Source of the DNA: Paracoccaceae bacterium
GTDB taxonomy: Bacteria; Pseudomonadota; Alphaproteobacteria; Rhodobacterales; Rhodobacteraceae
Reading direction: 5' to 3'
NCBI GenBank assembly: GCA_958296035.1
Contig: OY282431.1
Location: 2,464,037 to 2,528,036, forward strand
Length of the DNA stretch: 64,000 nt
Translations under genes and position numbers: made by a program
Part shown: positions 1-8,322 of the stretch, piece by piece
Layout of the letters: each line of letters opens with the position of its first letter
Numbering within the stretch: the stretch's first letter is position 1
Notes under the pieces: generated by a model
Told to the model about the DNA's origin: nothing
Seen by the model: the letters and a program-made list of their open reading frames with translations, nothing else
Database searches by the model: none

Positions 1-489
1 GCCGTATGTATTGTCCCTGAAAGGCGCGAGGAGCGAACAACCGAGGCAGGACTGGATGTCCTTAACCACGAAGCGGCACTCAGGGTGTTCATACCGCCAC
101 TGCTGGAAGCAGGTTGCCGGGTCTCGCTTTTTGTGGGTGCAGACCCCGAACAGATCGATGCCGCGGTGCGCGTCGGCGCGGCGGTGGTTGAGCTGCACAC
201 AGGAAGCTATTGCGACGCCTGGCACGACGGCCGTCAGGCAGATTGCAGGGCCGAACTCGTACGCCTGACCAGGGCGGCAGCCCATGCTGAAGCCGTCGGG
301 CTGGAAGTCCATGCCGGCCACGGGCTTACCTATGAAACGGTGCAGCCCATCGCGCAGCTTCCGCAGATTGCGGAGTTGAACATCGGTCATTTTCTGGTCG
401 GAGAATCCATTTTCGTGGGTTTTGCCGCGGCAATCCGGCGGATGAACGAACTTATTGAAGACACGACAACCGTCGTGGAAGACGCGTGA
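1..489 (+). CDS. pdxJ: Pyridoxine 5'-phosphate synthase PdxJ (5' end outside window)
   Basis: PdxJ condenses 1-deoxyxylulose 5-phosphate with 3-amino-2-oxopropyl phosphate to give pyridoxine 5'-phosphate, the last step of the DXP-dependent vitamin B6 route in the cytoplasm. The frame is open from the first base and begins with the family segment VCIVPERREERTTEAGLDV. It continues through the TIM-barrel motifs LFVGADPEQI, VELHTGSYCD, GLEVHAGHGLTYE and ELNIGHFLVGESIFVG. About 162 residues are present; the family usually has about 240-250, so roughly the first third is missing. The TGA stop overlaps the GTG start of acpS (GTGA), which implies translational coupling in the pdxJ-acpS-lepB-rnc-era order typical of many alphaproteobacteria. 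Confidence 0.96.
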   Translation, partial: AVCIVPERREERTTEAGLDVLNHEAALRVFIPPLLEAGCRVSLFVGADPEQIDAAVRVGAAVVELHTGSYCDAWHDGRQADCRAELVRLTRAAAHAEAVGLEVHAGHGLTYETVQPIAQLPQIAELNIGHFLVGESIFVGFAAAIRRMNELIEDTTTVVEDA

Positions 490-932
490 TCATCGGAATT
501 GGCACCGACATCGTCAGTATTCAGAGAATTGACGCTGCGCTTGCGCGCTTCGGGCATCGCTTCCGCGAACGCGTATTCACCCCGAAGGAGCTTGAAAATG
601 CCGACCGGCTGATCGACTCCAGTGGATTTCTCGCCAAGCGCTGGGCGGCCAAGGAGGCCTGTTCCAAAGCCCTCGGGACCGGAATGACCCAGGGCGTTGC
701 CTGGCGTGACATTAAAGTTCATACCTGCCCCGGTACCATGCCTGAACTTTCGCTCTCCGGGAGAGCGCTGGAACGTCTGAAAACCCTTACGCCACCGGGA
801 TACAGGGGCCAGCTTCACCTTTCCATGTCTGACGACTATCCATGGGCAACGGCGTTTGTTGTAATCTCGCTTCTGGACTCCACCTGGCGCGGACAGGGCC
901 GCACCCTGAAGCCAGCGAAGAAAAACTCGTGA
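486..932 (+). CDS. acpS: Holo-[acyl-carrier-protein] synthase AcpS
   Basis: AcpS transfers 4'-phosphopantetheine from coenzyme A to a serine of apo-acyl carrier protein, activating fatty acid synthesis. The N-terminal IIGIGTDIVSIQRI motif contains the magnesium-binding Asp, and KRWAAKEACSKALGTG holds the second conserved metal/CoA segment. The 148 residues are slightly longer than the usual 120-140, because the C-terminus carries a basic extension that overlaps the next gene. The GTG start at 486 overlaps the pdxJ stop, and the gene's own TGA overlaps the GTG start of the following methyltransferase. I infer a single polycistronic transcript. Confidence 0.95.
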   Translation: MIIGIGTDIVSIQRIDAALARFGHRFRERVFTPKELENADRLIDSSGFLAKRWAAKEACSKALGTGMTQGVAWRDIKVHTCPGTMPELSLSGRALERLKTLTPPGYRGQLHLSMSDDYPWATAFVVISLLDSTWRGQGRTLKPAKKNS

Positions 933-1555
933 CCAAACCGCAAGAAGACTTCTTTTCCCGTGTTTATCGGCTCAAGACCGGTGCAGACACCCAGCAATTT
1001 TACAGCGACTGGGCAACCACATACGAAAGTGATGTAACGCGTAACGGTTATGAGTCACCGCGGCGCTGTGCCTCGGCGCTGGCGCAATGTGTGGAGAATA
1101 AATCGGCACCGCTTCTGGACTTTGGATGCGGCACGGGCCTGTCGGGTCAGGCACTGTTGGAAGCTGGCTTTAGCAATGTCAGCGGCACCGATATAAACCC
1201 GGAAATGCTGTCTGCTGCACAGTCCAAATCGGTTTATCGTAATCTCATCCTTGCATCCGTCGAAGATCCCGTGCCAGAGAACATTGGCAGCTTCGGCGCC
1301 ATAGCTGCCATTGGGGCCATCGGGATCGGCGCGGCACCTGCTGCTGTTCTTGCCCGGTTGCTCGAATCCATGCGCCGTTCGGCACTGCTGGTCATGTCGC
1401 TCAACGATCATACATTGCAGCATCCCGAATTTGCAGACGCAATTGCACGCTTTACCCGAATTGGAAGTCACGAGCTTGTGTTCGAGAAAAACGGTCCCCA
1501 TTTGACAAGGCTCGCGCTCTGCTCGAGGGTCTATGTCTTGCGGAGGGTCGGCTAG
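929..1555 (+). CDS. Class I SAM-dependent methyltransferase
   Basis: This is a predicted 208-residue S-adenosylmethionine methyltransferase of unknown substrate. Motif I, LLDFGCGTGLSGQAL, and the following acidic residue in VSGTDINPEMLSAA form the SAM-binding Rossmann half. The N-terminal FYSDWATTYESDVTRNGYESP resembles the cap of small-molecule methyltransferases of the UbiE/COQ5-like superfamily. A longer in-frame reading starts at 842, but it would lie inside acpS. The GTG at 929 gives a GTGA overlap with the acpS stop, as at neighbouring junctions, so I chose it. Its position between acpS and lepB suggests only co-transcription and does not identify the substrate. Confidence 0.85.
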   Translation: MTKPQEDFFSRVYRLKTGADTQQFYSDWATTYESDVTRNGYESPRRCASALAQCVENKSAPLLDFGCGTGLSGQALLEAGFSNVSGTDINPEMLSAAQSKSVYRNLILASVEDPVPENIGSFGAIAAIGAIGIGAAPAAVLARLLESMRRSALLVMSLNDHTLQHPEFADAIARFTRIGSHELVFEKNGPHLTRLALCSRVYVLRRVG

Positions 1556-1566
1556 ATCATGACAAG

Positions 1567-2388
1567 GTGCGTCCGGAACTGCCCACACCGGCTGCAATTG
1601 TAGACCGGGGTAGATCCGAGTTGAAACAGTCCCTCATAAACAACGCCAAGACAATAGTCTACGCCCTGCTGATTGCAGGATTGTTCAGAACACTCTTTTT
1701 CCAGCCATTCTTCATTCCATCCGGATCCATGAAGGAAACGCTCCTTGTAGGTGACTTCCTGTTCGTGAACAAAATGGCTTACGGCTATTCTCGCCATTCC
1801 TGTCCATGGTCGATGTGTCCATTCTCCGGGAGACTTCTGGCAAGTGAACCCGAAAGAGGGGACATCATTGTTTTCAAGCATCCGGTATCCGGTCAGGACT
1901 ATATCAAACGCCTGGTCGGTCTGCCTGGTGATCGGATTAGCGTGGAGGATGGCGTGCTGCACATAAACAACGCACCGATGCCTGTTGCGGAGGACGGTGC
2001 GTTTGTCGAACCCTTCCTGCCTCAGGGAAGAGCCGGTTCATATCCTCGCTGCGCCAATCGTCCTGCCAGGGGCGAGGACTGCGTCAAGCACCGCTTCGTT
2101 GAAGCGTTTCCCGAAAGCGGTCCACATACCATTCTCAATATCACCGATCAGGGTTTCGGCGACAACACGCTCACCTACCTTGTTCCTCAGGGAGAGTACT
2201 TCTTCCTAGGCGACAACAGGGACAACAGCCAGGACAGCCGCGTTGCGCAATCCTTTGGAGGCATTGGCACCGTGCCGTTTGAGAATCTGTTGGGGCGAGC
2301 GGACAGGGTTGTCTTTTCGTCGGAAGGTCGATCGCTGCTGTATTTCTGGACATGGCGCAAGGACCGAATATTCAAGGCATTAGAGTGA
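1567..2388 (+). CDS. lepB: Signal peptidase I LepB
   Basis: LepB is the inner-membrane serine protease that removes signal peptides from exported proteins. A single hydrophobic anchor (about residues 28-47) precedes the catalytic serine in PSGSMKETLLVGD (Ser54). The general-base lysine lies in DYIKRLVGLPGD (Lys114), and the C-terminal box GDNRDNSQDSR is present. The 273-residue length fits gram-negative family members. The start assigned is GTG 1567; a TTG at 1621, just before the anchor, is an alternative. The stop overlaps the GTG start of rnc. Two Cys residues within the 75-90 region (HSCPWSMCPF) are typical of many proteobacterial LepB proteins. Confidence 0.95.
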   Translation: MRPELPTPAAIVDRGRSELKQSLINNAKTIVYALLIAGLFRTLFFQPFFIPSGSMKETLLVGDFLFVNKMAYGYSRHSCPWSMCPFSGRLLASEPERGDIIVFKHPVSGQDYIKRLVGLPGDRISVEDGVLHINNAPMPVAEDGAFVEPFLPQGRAGSYPRCANRPARGEDCVKHRFVEAFPESGPHTILNITDQGFGDNTLTYLVPQGEYFFLGDNRDNSQDSRVAQSFGGIGTVPFENLLGRADRVVFSSEGRSLLYFWTWRKDRIFKALE

Positions 2389-3071
2389 GTATACCAGCCA
2401 GGTGTTTGGCACTTGAGGATCGTATCGGCTACAAATTTGCCGACCGCGGTCTATTGCATCTGGCCCTGACCCATCGTTCGAGCCAATCTGCAACGGGCAA
2501 CTCCGAAGTGCTTGAGTTCTTGGGAGACCGGGTTCTCGGGCTTTGCGTGGCCGAGGCGTTGACAAATCGGCATCAAGAGGCGCGTGTTGGTGAGATTGCA
2601 GCGCGGTTCAATCTGCTTGTCTCGGGCAAGTCGTGTGCGGACGTCGCCGACACGATTGACCTCGGAGCGGCTGTAATTGTAGGCAGCGGTGTCCGCCGCG
2701 CCCGTGAGAAGATTACGCGCAAGGTCCTTGCCGAGACCGTTGAGGCAGTCATCGCGGCCGTCTACCTGGATGGAGGGCTAGGTGCTGCACGTGACCTGGT
2801 CGGGCGATTGTGGCATGACATGCTTGACGTTAAATGCATTGAGGTCAACGACTACAAGAGCCAGCTGCAAGTTCTGCTGCAAAAGCAGTTTCGTAAGCCG
2901 CCCGAATACGAAACAGTCTCGCGCAAGGGCGCGGCCCACAAACCAGTGTTTCGGATCAGGGTGACTTCTCCTTGCGGTGCAACAGCCACCGCGTCCGCTT
3001 CCTCCAAGCAGCGTGCCGAAAAACTGGCGGCGCAGAGATTACTGGAGCGTTTCAACGATGAAAATGCCTGA
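2385..3071 (+). CDS. rnc: Ribonuclease III
   Basis: RNase III cleaves double-stranded RNA during rRNA and mRNA processing. The signature NSEVLEFLGDRVLGL supplies catalytic acidic residues of the nuclease domain. ETVEAVIAAVYLDGG supplies the second metal-binding Glu/Asp set. A C-terminal double-stranded RNA-binding domain follows (DYKSQLQVLLQK, then KQRAEKLAAQRLLERF). An ATG at 2352 lies inside lepB. The GTG at 2385, which overlaps the lepB stop as GTGA, gives 228 residues with the usual N-terminus and is preferred. The gene overlaps the start of era by about 14 bases, consistent with the known lepB-rnc-era operon. Confidence 0.95.
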   Translation: MSIPARCLALEDRIGYKFADRGLLHLALTHRSSQSATGNSEVLEFLGDRVLGLCVAEALTNRHQEARVGEIAARFNLLVSGKSCADVADTIDLGAAVIVGSGVRRAREKITRKVLAETVEAVIAAVYLDGGLGAARDLVGRLWHDMLDVKCIEVNDYKSQLQVLLQKQFRKPPEYETVSRKGAAHKPVFRIRVTSPCGATATASASSKQRAEKLAAQRLLERFNDENA

Positions 3072-4026
3072 GTCCCGTTTCGGAACCGCCTGCCTGGTCG
3101 GCAAACCCAACGTGGGGAAATCCACCCTTCTCAATCAGCTGGTTGGACAGAAGGTCTCGATAGTCAGCCACAAGGCCCAGACAACCCGCCAGAACATTAC
3201 CGGGATTCTCGTAAGTGGAGAGTCCCAGATCGCCTTTGTCGATACGCCGGGGATTTCATTTTCGCGTCGAACCCATGACCGCCGGCTGGTTGCTACGGCG
3301 TGGAACGGCGTTGCAGGAGCCGACATAGTGCTTCTGATGGTTTCGGCTGCCAAGTCACCCACACCGGAATCCTCGGCACTGATTGAAACATTTTCCGGGT
3401 TCACAACCGAGCATCGAAGACGTGCTCTGGTCATCAACAAGATCGATCTGGTTCGCCGATCTCTCCTGTTGCCTCTCACCCGTCGACTGACCGCGTCGGT
3501 AGAATTCGATGCCGTCTTCATGGTCAGCGCCAGGACCGGTGACGGTGTAGACGATCTCACTGCCTGGCTGGCAAGCAATGTTCCTGCGGGTCGATGGCAA
3601 TACGACAAGGATCAGGTTGCTGACATGTCGGTGCAATTTGCGGCCTGCGAGATCACCCGGGAAAAACTCTTCCTTCGCCTGCATCAGGAAGTGCCATACC
3701 AGCTCACTGTCGAGACGGACCAGTGGGAGGAAAAGGCCGATGGTTCGGTTCGCATCAGTCAGTTCATATCCGTTCCCAGAAAGTCCCAGCAGAAGGTTGT
3801 GGTTGGAACCGGAGGAGCGGTACTCCTTGAAGTTGGCAAGCGTTCTCGCCAGGAGATTTCCGCCATGCTCGGAAGGCCAGCCCATCTCTTTCTGCGCGTG
3901 CGCGTGCGTGAAGGAACGGCCCCACCGGTCTGCGCTGGCAGTATGGCGCGTTCGGGGGACGGTGGGCCGGTTCAGAACATTGGTACCTCGAAGCGGCAAC
4001 ATGGTGGGCTTGCGCAACGTCGATAG
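3058..4026 (+). CDS. era: GTPase Era, unusual C-terminal tail
   Basis: Era is an essential GTPase that binds the 3' end of 16S rRNA during 30S subunit maturation. The G1 box is GKPNVGKST, G2 lies around KAQTTRQNITGI, G3 is DTPGI, G4 is NKID and G5 is SARTGDG. A KH domain follows (EITREKLFLRLHQEVPYQL through LGRPAHLFLRVRVREG). ATG 3058 overlaps rnc; ATG 3064 is a close alternative. In most Era proteins the final segment after VKVRE reads roughly W-x-[DE]-D-x-x-x-Y-x-x-x-G. Here it is replaced by about 37 Gly/Arg/Pro-rich residues, and no obvious frame correction restores the family ending. The core is intact, so I call it functional with a divergent tail. Confidence 0.93.
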   Translation: MKMPESRFGTACLVGKPNVGKSTLLNQLVGQKVSIVSHKAQTTRQNITGILVSGESQIAFVDTPGISFSRRTHDRRLVATAWNGVAGADIVLLMVSAAKSPTPESSALIETFSGFTTEHRRRALVINKIDLVRRSLLLPLTRRLTASVEFDAVFMVSARTGDGVDDLTAWLASNVPAGRWQYDKDQVADMSVQFAACEITREKLFLRLHQEVPYQLTVETDQWEEKADGSVRISQFISVPRKSQQKVVVGTGGAVLLEVGKRSRQEISAMLGRPAHLFLRVRVREGTAPPVCAGSMARSGDGGPVQNIGTSKRQHGGLAQRR

Positions 4027-4320
4027 CCGCGAGGGCCACAAGGGTCAGGGGTCCAGTGCAGGCTGTGCCCTACATTGATCAGTGAATTTACGGTTGACTG
4101 TCCGACCCAAGAGTCGTCAAGGGGCTGCTGCCTGGAGCCATGCGTAATCACCGCAAGTTGCTCTGGGAATTGTAGCGGGCCAGGCCTGCTACACTATCCT
4201 CGACTCGACCTGGAACGTGATCCGGGTAGTCGATTGCCAAGGCGGGGAACCCCGATAATTTCGGTCATCCGGGGGCGACACCCTGGTCTGGACCTGCACA
4301 GGAATTCCGACTCTTGCGGA
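4027..4320. other. Intergenic region between convergent era and fpr
   Basis: No convincing gene was found here. Reading frames of up to about 100 codons lack a recognisable domain. recO, which often follows era in alphaproteobacteria, is absent. The only clear structure is the hairpin at 4171-4193. Confidence 0.6.
4171..4193. terminator. Hairpin between convergent genes, candidate bidirectional terminator
   Basis: TGTAGCGGGC pairs with GCCTGCTACA across a CAG loop. The stem is 10 bp and includes one G-U pair. It sits between the converging era and fpr genes. No clear U-tract follows on either strand, so termination is an inference from position and stem strength. Confidence 0.45.
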
Positions 4321-5154
4321 TTATCCTACAAATGCCCGTTCAACGACATAGTCGGCTGGCGAACTGTTTGACCCTTCGACAAACCCTCTCGCTTCAAGAA
4401 TCTGTTTGGTATCCTTCAGGAACGCCATTGAACCACAAATCATGCACCTGTCTACCGATCTTGATAGTGGCGGCAGGTCCAGATCGTCGAATAGCTGTCC
4501 GGATTCAATGCGGGAAGTTATGCGCCCCCGCATTGAAGAGGGCTCCTGTGTCGTTGTCGGATAACGGATTAACCGTTCCCTTGCTTCCGCTCCGACGAGC
4601 GGATCATCCAGCGTGTCCGCGACCACGTCCTGACTGTATTTGAGCTCAGCGGCCTGGCGGCATGTATGTGTGAGAATGATCTGGTCAAATTTCTCGTAGG
4701 TCTCTGGATCACGTATTATCGAAGCAAATGGTGCAATTCCGGTCCCAGTCGAGAAAAGATATAGCCTGCTGCCGGGAAGCAAGGCATCATGGACCAGTGT
4801 TCCAGTCGGTTTTCGCCTCATGATGATTGTATCACCCGGTTGAATCTTCTGCAGATGCCGGGTCAACGGGCCATCGGGTACCTTGATGGAGTAGAACTCC
4901 AACTCGTCGTCCCAGCTTGGGCTGGCGATCGAGTAGGCACGGTAGATCGGCCTCAAGGCATTGGGTAGACCGATCATCACGAATTCTCCGGACCGAAATC
5001 GAAAACTCCGCGGTCTCGTAATGCGAAACATGAACAGCCGATCGGTAAAATGTCTGACGGACATGACCGTTTCGGCGAAGACCCCGGCCGGCAAGGGATA
5101 ATCTGCACTTGATACAGGCAGCTGCTGTGCCAGACTTGCTGCTCCATCCAGCAT
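4321..5154 (-). CDS. fpr: Ferredoxin/flavodoxin-NADP+ reductase
   Basis: This FAD enzyme exchanges electrons between NADPH and ferredoxin or flavodoxin in the cytoplasm. The FAD-binding motif is RAYSIASPSWDDELEFYS. The NADP-binding half carries GTGIAPFASIIRDPETY and the CGS motif in MICGSMAFLKDT. The C-terminus YVVERAFVG matches the bacterial Fpr ending. Translation could be extended upstream to 5211, but the ATG at 5154 is preceded by GGAGGA at good spacing and yields 277 residues, close to the family length. Upstream lies a TTGACA box and an inverted repeat identical to one before the molybdenum-hydroxylase operon at 31.8 kb. I infer joint regulation and a role feeding electrons to the ferredoxin-type reductase encoded there. 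Confidence 0.93.
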   Translation of the reverse strand: MLDGAASLAQQLPVSSADYPLPAGVFAETVMSVRHFTDRLFMFRITRPRSFRFRSGEFVMIGLPNALRPIYRAYSIASPSWDDELEFYSIKVPDGPLTRHLQKIQPGDTIIMRRKPTGTLVHDALLPGSRLYLFSTGTGIAPFASIIRDPETYEKFDQIILTHTCRQAAELKYSQDVVADTLDDPLVGAEARERLIRYPTTTQEPSSMRGRITSRIESGQLFDDLDLPPLSRSVDRCMICGSMAFLKDTKQILEARGFVEGSNSSPADYVVERAFVG

Positions 5155-5225
5155 TCGCTGTTCCTCCACATCGCAGTCGCAACGCTGTGACCGGATCGGG
5201 CGCCCGATCACCGGTCAAACATTCA

Positions 5226-5265
5226 TTAGTGTACTAACAAATAATGGGCACCACTGCTTTGTCAA
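5226..5265 (-). promoter_or_regulatory. fpr promoter with inverted-repeat operator
   Basis: The inverted repeat TTAGT-GT-ACTAA occupies 5226-5237. On the minus strand a perfect TTGACA (-35 type) occupies 5260-5265, 22 bases upstream of the repeat. A weak -10 (TATTTG or ATTTGT) lies at 16-17 base spacing next to the repeat. The identical 12-mer, also behind TTGACA, occurs at 31779-31790. A dimeric regulator of the MarR type, such as the one encoded at 22413-22874, is the natural candidate; this is inference. Confidence 0.6.
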
Positions 5266-5402
5266 GATGTGCACCGGCATCGAATCAGACAACCCGCTTG
5301 CGAACCCTGCCATTGGCATCAGACGTTTCCAACAAGTTTGACTTGTAGCCGATTGAGCCAATAGGGTTGTTACAACCGGGTCAGGGTGCGGGGTTGTTGC
5401 AA

Positions 5403-6413
5403 ATGATTGCCATTGGATTGATCGGTGCAGGACGAATAGGTGCCCTGCACGCCCGAAACATTGCCGAAAGTCGAAAAGTGGAGCTCTTGCTTGTCCACGA
5501 TGCGGACAATCTGCGGGCAGAGCGCGTTGCGTCGGATTGCGGGGCACGCGTCGCGGCAACTGCCGAAGAGGTTATCACCAACAGTGCCGTTCACGCCGTT
5601 GCCATCTGTTCCCCGACCGATACACATGTAGATCTTGTAAGTTCTGCCGCCGCCGCGGGGAAAGCAGTCTTTTGTGAGAAACCTCTTGACCTGGACCTCG
5701 TGCGAGCGACCTCCTGCCTGGACATTCTTGCTCGCCATCCAGTTCCGTTCACTATCGGATTCCACCGACGTTTCGACCCGCATCACCTTGAGCTGCGCAA
5801 CAGGGTGCAGAGCGGCACCATCGGTGATGTCGAGCAGATTCGAATCGTTTCGCGCGATCCGTCCCCGCCGCCAGTCGATTATGTTAGGCGGTCGGGAGGC
5901 ATTTTTCGGGATATGATGATTCATGACCTTGACCAGCTACGGTTCCTTTTGGGCAGGCGGGTCGTCGGTGTGTTTGCGCATGGCTCTGTCCTGGTGAACG
6001 CCGCGATCGGCGAGGCCGGTGATTTTGACACGGCCACGGCCGTGTTCTGGACTGAAGATGGGGCAACTGTAACAGTCCACAACAGCCGCCGCGCGAGTTA
6101 CGGGTTCGATCAGCGCATTGAAGTGTTTGGCTCGCGTGGATCAGTCTCAATGGATAATGTTCCGGCGACCCAGACTGTAATTGCTGACGCCGGTGGGTTC
6201 ACCGTGCCCAGAAATCCGGGCGCATTCCAGGAACGGTATGCCACAGCCTACAAGTACGAGATTGAGGCATTCGCTGCGACCCTTGAGGCGGGCGGGAGCC
6301 CTGAACCAACAGCATTTGATGGTGTAATGTCATTGGCCCTCGCAGATGCGGCTAATGCCTCCGCTCGCAGTGGCCAACCAGTGAACATCGAATATCCGCA
6401 CCTTCGCAAGTGA
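5403..6413 (+). CDS. iolG: Inositol 2-dehydrogenase-like oxidoreductase (Gfo/Idh/MocA)
   Basis: The predicted product is an NAD-dependent myo-inositol 2-dehydrogenase, oxidising inositol to scyllo-inosose. The N-terminal GLIGAGRIGALHARNI is the dinucleotide-binding fold. The catalytic Lys lies in FCEKPLDL (EKP at residues 92-94). GFHRRFDP and DMMIHDLDQLRFLLG (His174/Asp175) follow, then NSRRASYGFDQRIEVFGSRG, which is characteristic of IolG. The ATG at 5403 gives 336 residues. iolD lies 1.9 kb downstream, supporting the inositol assignment, although iolB, iolC and iolE are not in this window. Related enzymes oxidise scyllo- or chiro-inositol, so exact specificity is uncertain. Confidence 0.87.
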   Translation: MIAIGLIGAGRIGALHARNIAESRKVELLLVHDADNLRAERVASDCGARVAATAEEVITNSAVHAVAICSPTDTHVDLVSSAAAAGKAVFCEKPLDLDLVRATSCLDILARHPVPFTIGFHRRFDPHHLELRNRVQSGTIGDVEQIRIVSRDPSPPPVDYVRRSGGIFRDMMIHDLDQLRFLLGRRVVGVFAHGSVLVNAAIGEAGDFDTATAVFWTEDGATVTVHNSRRASYGFDQRIEVFGSRGSVSMDNVPATQTVIADAGGFTVPRNPGAFQERYATAYKYEIEAFAATLEAGGSPEPTAFDGVMSLALADAANASARSGQPVNIEYPHLRK

Positions 6414-6743
6414 ATACCCGCTCATGCAGGTCGGTGAATCCGGCAGACTTCGATGAACACTTATGGAGCGCAACACATTATTCGACCGTTCAGCGGCAAG
6501 TACAAGCCGCCCACCGGACACTTAAACATGGATTAGGCTGTACATGGCTGTATTAAGGGCCAGATAGGCTGCAACCGGATAGGCGCGGCACCGACAACAC
6601 GGCCAGTTATCGGTTGCGGGAGAACATGCTCCCGGAGCGGCATCAGGAGTCAGCGGCGGAGATCGCCCTTTGCGCTGGTAATGCCATAACACGATGCAGG
6701 ACTAACAAGAAAGCCGCCTCAATTGCCCTGACTACCAGCCCCA
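6414..6743. other. Gap downstream of iolG with no recognisable feature
   Basis: I see no gene, repeat or clear promoter here. The stretch leads into the decayed ATPase fragment and probably belongs to the material that separates iolG from iolD. Confidence 0.5.
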
Positions 6744-6761
6744 ATGACTGAGCGATCCATG

Positions 6762-7151
6762 GCTTACCCATTGCATCTACCTTCGCTTTCCGTCGAGGGT
6801 TTCCGGGGCATTAGTTCCCTTGAACTTGTTAACCTCGGCCGCATTACATTGCTGGCCGGGAAACACGGTGTCGGCAAGACCACCATCCTTGAGGCCATTA
6901 AGGTGTTCGCCTCCAGAGGCGATTACCGGACGCTTTCCGAACTTCTTCGTAAACGCGAGGAATTCGTTACAGGCAGAGACGAGGATGGTGATACAATTTA
7001 CTTCCCGGATCTTGCATCATTGTTTCACAACTATTGTCCTGGAGATGGAAACAATTCTCCGTCAGCCGGCAGGATGTCACAACTTACACCGAGTATTGAT
7101 TCGGTAGCGCCGCCACCCAACCTCACACAACCACCAGATCATGCGACTTGA
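6762..7151 (+). pseudogene. Truncated AAA-type (SMC/OLD-like) ATPase, N-terminal fragment
   Basis: The fragment starts LHLPSLSVEGFRGISSLELV and carries a Walker A motif, AGKHGVGKTTILEAIKVF. It is followed by the helix ASRGDYRTLSELLRKREEF, typical of AAA15/OLD-like ATPases that often act in defence or DNA repair. The frame ends after about 130 residues, whereas family members have 350 or more. A shifted frame stays open from 7141 to 7425 without recognisable Walker B or signature motifs. I infer a frameshifted, 3'-deleted gene, possibly once part of a mobile island inserted between iolG and iolD. The ATG at 6744 is an alternative start. Confidence 0.6.
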
Positions 7152-7421
7152 TCTGGATGAAAGCAATAATCCAGTGTACACCGCCCAAAAGCCACGATCC
7201 CGTTCATCCGCGTCGAACGTTGCCCCAACTGGCGAAGCCGCGCTTCCATTCACATTCGCCAATCATGAAATTTGGGAGTTTGAACTCGGAAGAAGTCACC
7301 TACGCATCTCACCAACCACCCCGGTATTATCGGAACATTCCGATAATGGTCATGAACAATGCACTCCCGGGTACGCCCGTTCCCGCATCCGGCTCATCTC
7401 CACCAATCGTGACGCAAGCAT

Positions 7422-7676
7422 TTAACCGCTGCTGCATATCCGTACCACGCGTTTGTCCCTGATCCGGTGCTCCCGGGTGCGGATCATCCATTCCCGGTCC
7501 ACTTGGTCAGGGAACCTGGCCATCTCGGTATCCACCACCCGGTTGATGCGCGGCTGCTCTATCCCGACCGCCCGCGCAGTAACGGCATCATGTGCACCTT
7601 GCTGTGATCGGAACGCGTAGCTGAAACCGAGGACCTCCCTCTCCAAGACTGGCTCCGGAATAGCCTTCGTTGACAC
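7422..7676 (-). pseudogene. Group II intron reverse transcriptase remnant
   Basis: The minus-strand reading EVLGFSYAFRSQQGAHDAV, then INRVVDTEMARFPDQVDREW, then MIRTREHRIRDKRVVRI, follows the finger/palm order of group II intron maturases (GFRPGRSAHDAL, WxxDADIxxFFD, LxRFLEHRIxDRR). It resembles the fragment at 53850-54420, where the corresponding segment reads AWMIRFLEHRIGDRRVVRL. The YADD catalytic box and both ends are missing. No intron domain V was recognised nearby. This is a non-functional relic. Confidence 0.6.
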
Positions 7677-8322
7677 TTTCTGGAGGATCTTGTCGTAGCG
7701 TGATGGCTAACCTTCTCCTTCTCGAGGCACTTTCTCGCGCAGTCCGAATACCGGTAGACCTGGCGCACTCTCCGTTGCCTTACAACCACCACCTTCCACA
7801 TGTGACACCGCCGATGCTCCAGCGTGAACAATTCTGTGAACTTGTCACTTGCTTCCTGACCCATTTGCGGCCCTCCCTAAAAACAGCAAGGTCGGCTCTG
7901 GCAGCCTCATTCTGCGAGACCCGCTCGACATTCACTCACATTCTGGCCCGTTAAGTGGCTTATCCGCCTTACGTATCGCTTTGATACGAAGGTGCATCGG
8001 CATACATCGGTACCACCACAAACCGCCTTGGCTGCTCCCTACCGACGCGACAATTGCTGCGTGGGACTTGCTAGCACAAGGTGGTTGCGTTTCTTACGCG
8101 GCCCGCTGTGACAGTCTTGTAGGGACCATGAATACCTGCCTCGGACGTTATGAAGGGGACAACAGACTCGAACTACTCCGTTCGAATCTGTCGAGGTGGG
8201 GCAAGAAGAGGGAATTCCTGGCGCATGACCAAAATGGGCCCCAACCGATTGACAAGCGATAGGTAATTTTCAATTCAGGAATTCAGGCTGGTTCTTCGGA
8301 CACTCAATCAAGGGACAATACC
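7677..8322. other. Decayed region upstream of iolD
   Basis: There are several overlapping reading frames of 80-137 codons, none with a recognisable domain. The stretch is probably eroded mobile DNA continuing from the reverse transcriptase relic. The last 50-60 bases should include the leader of iolD; no clear promoter boxes were identified. Confidence 0.4.
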
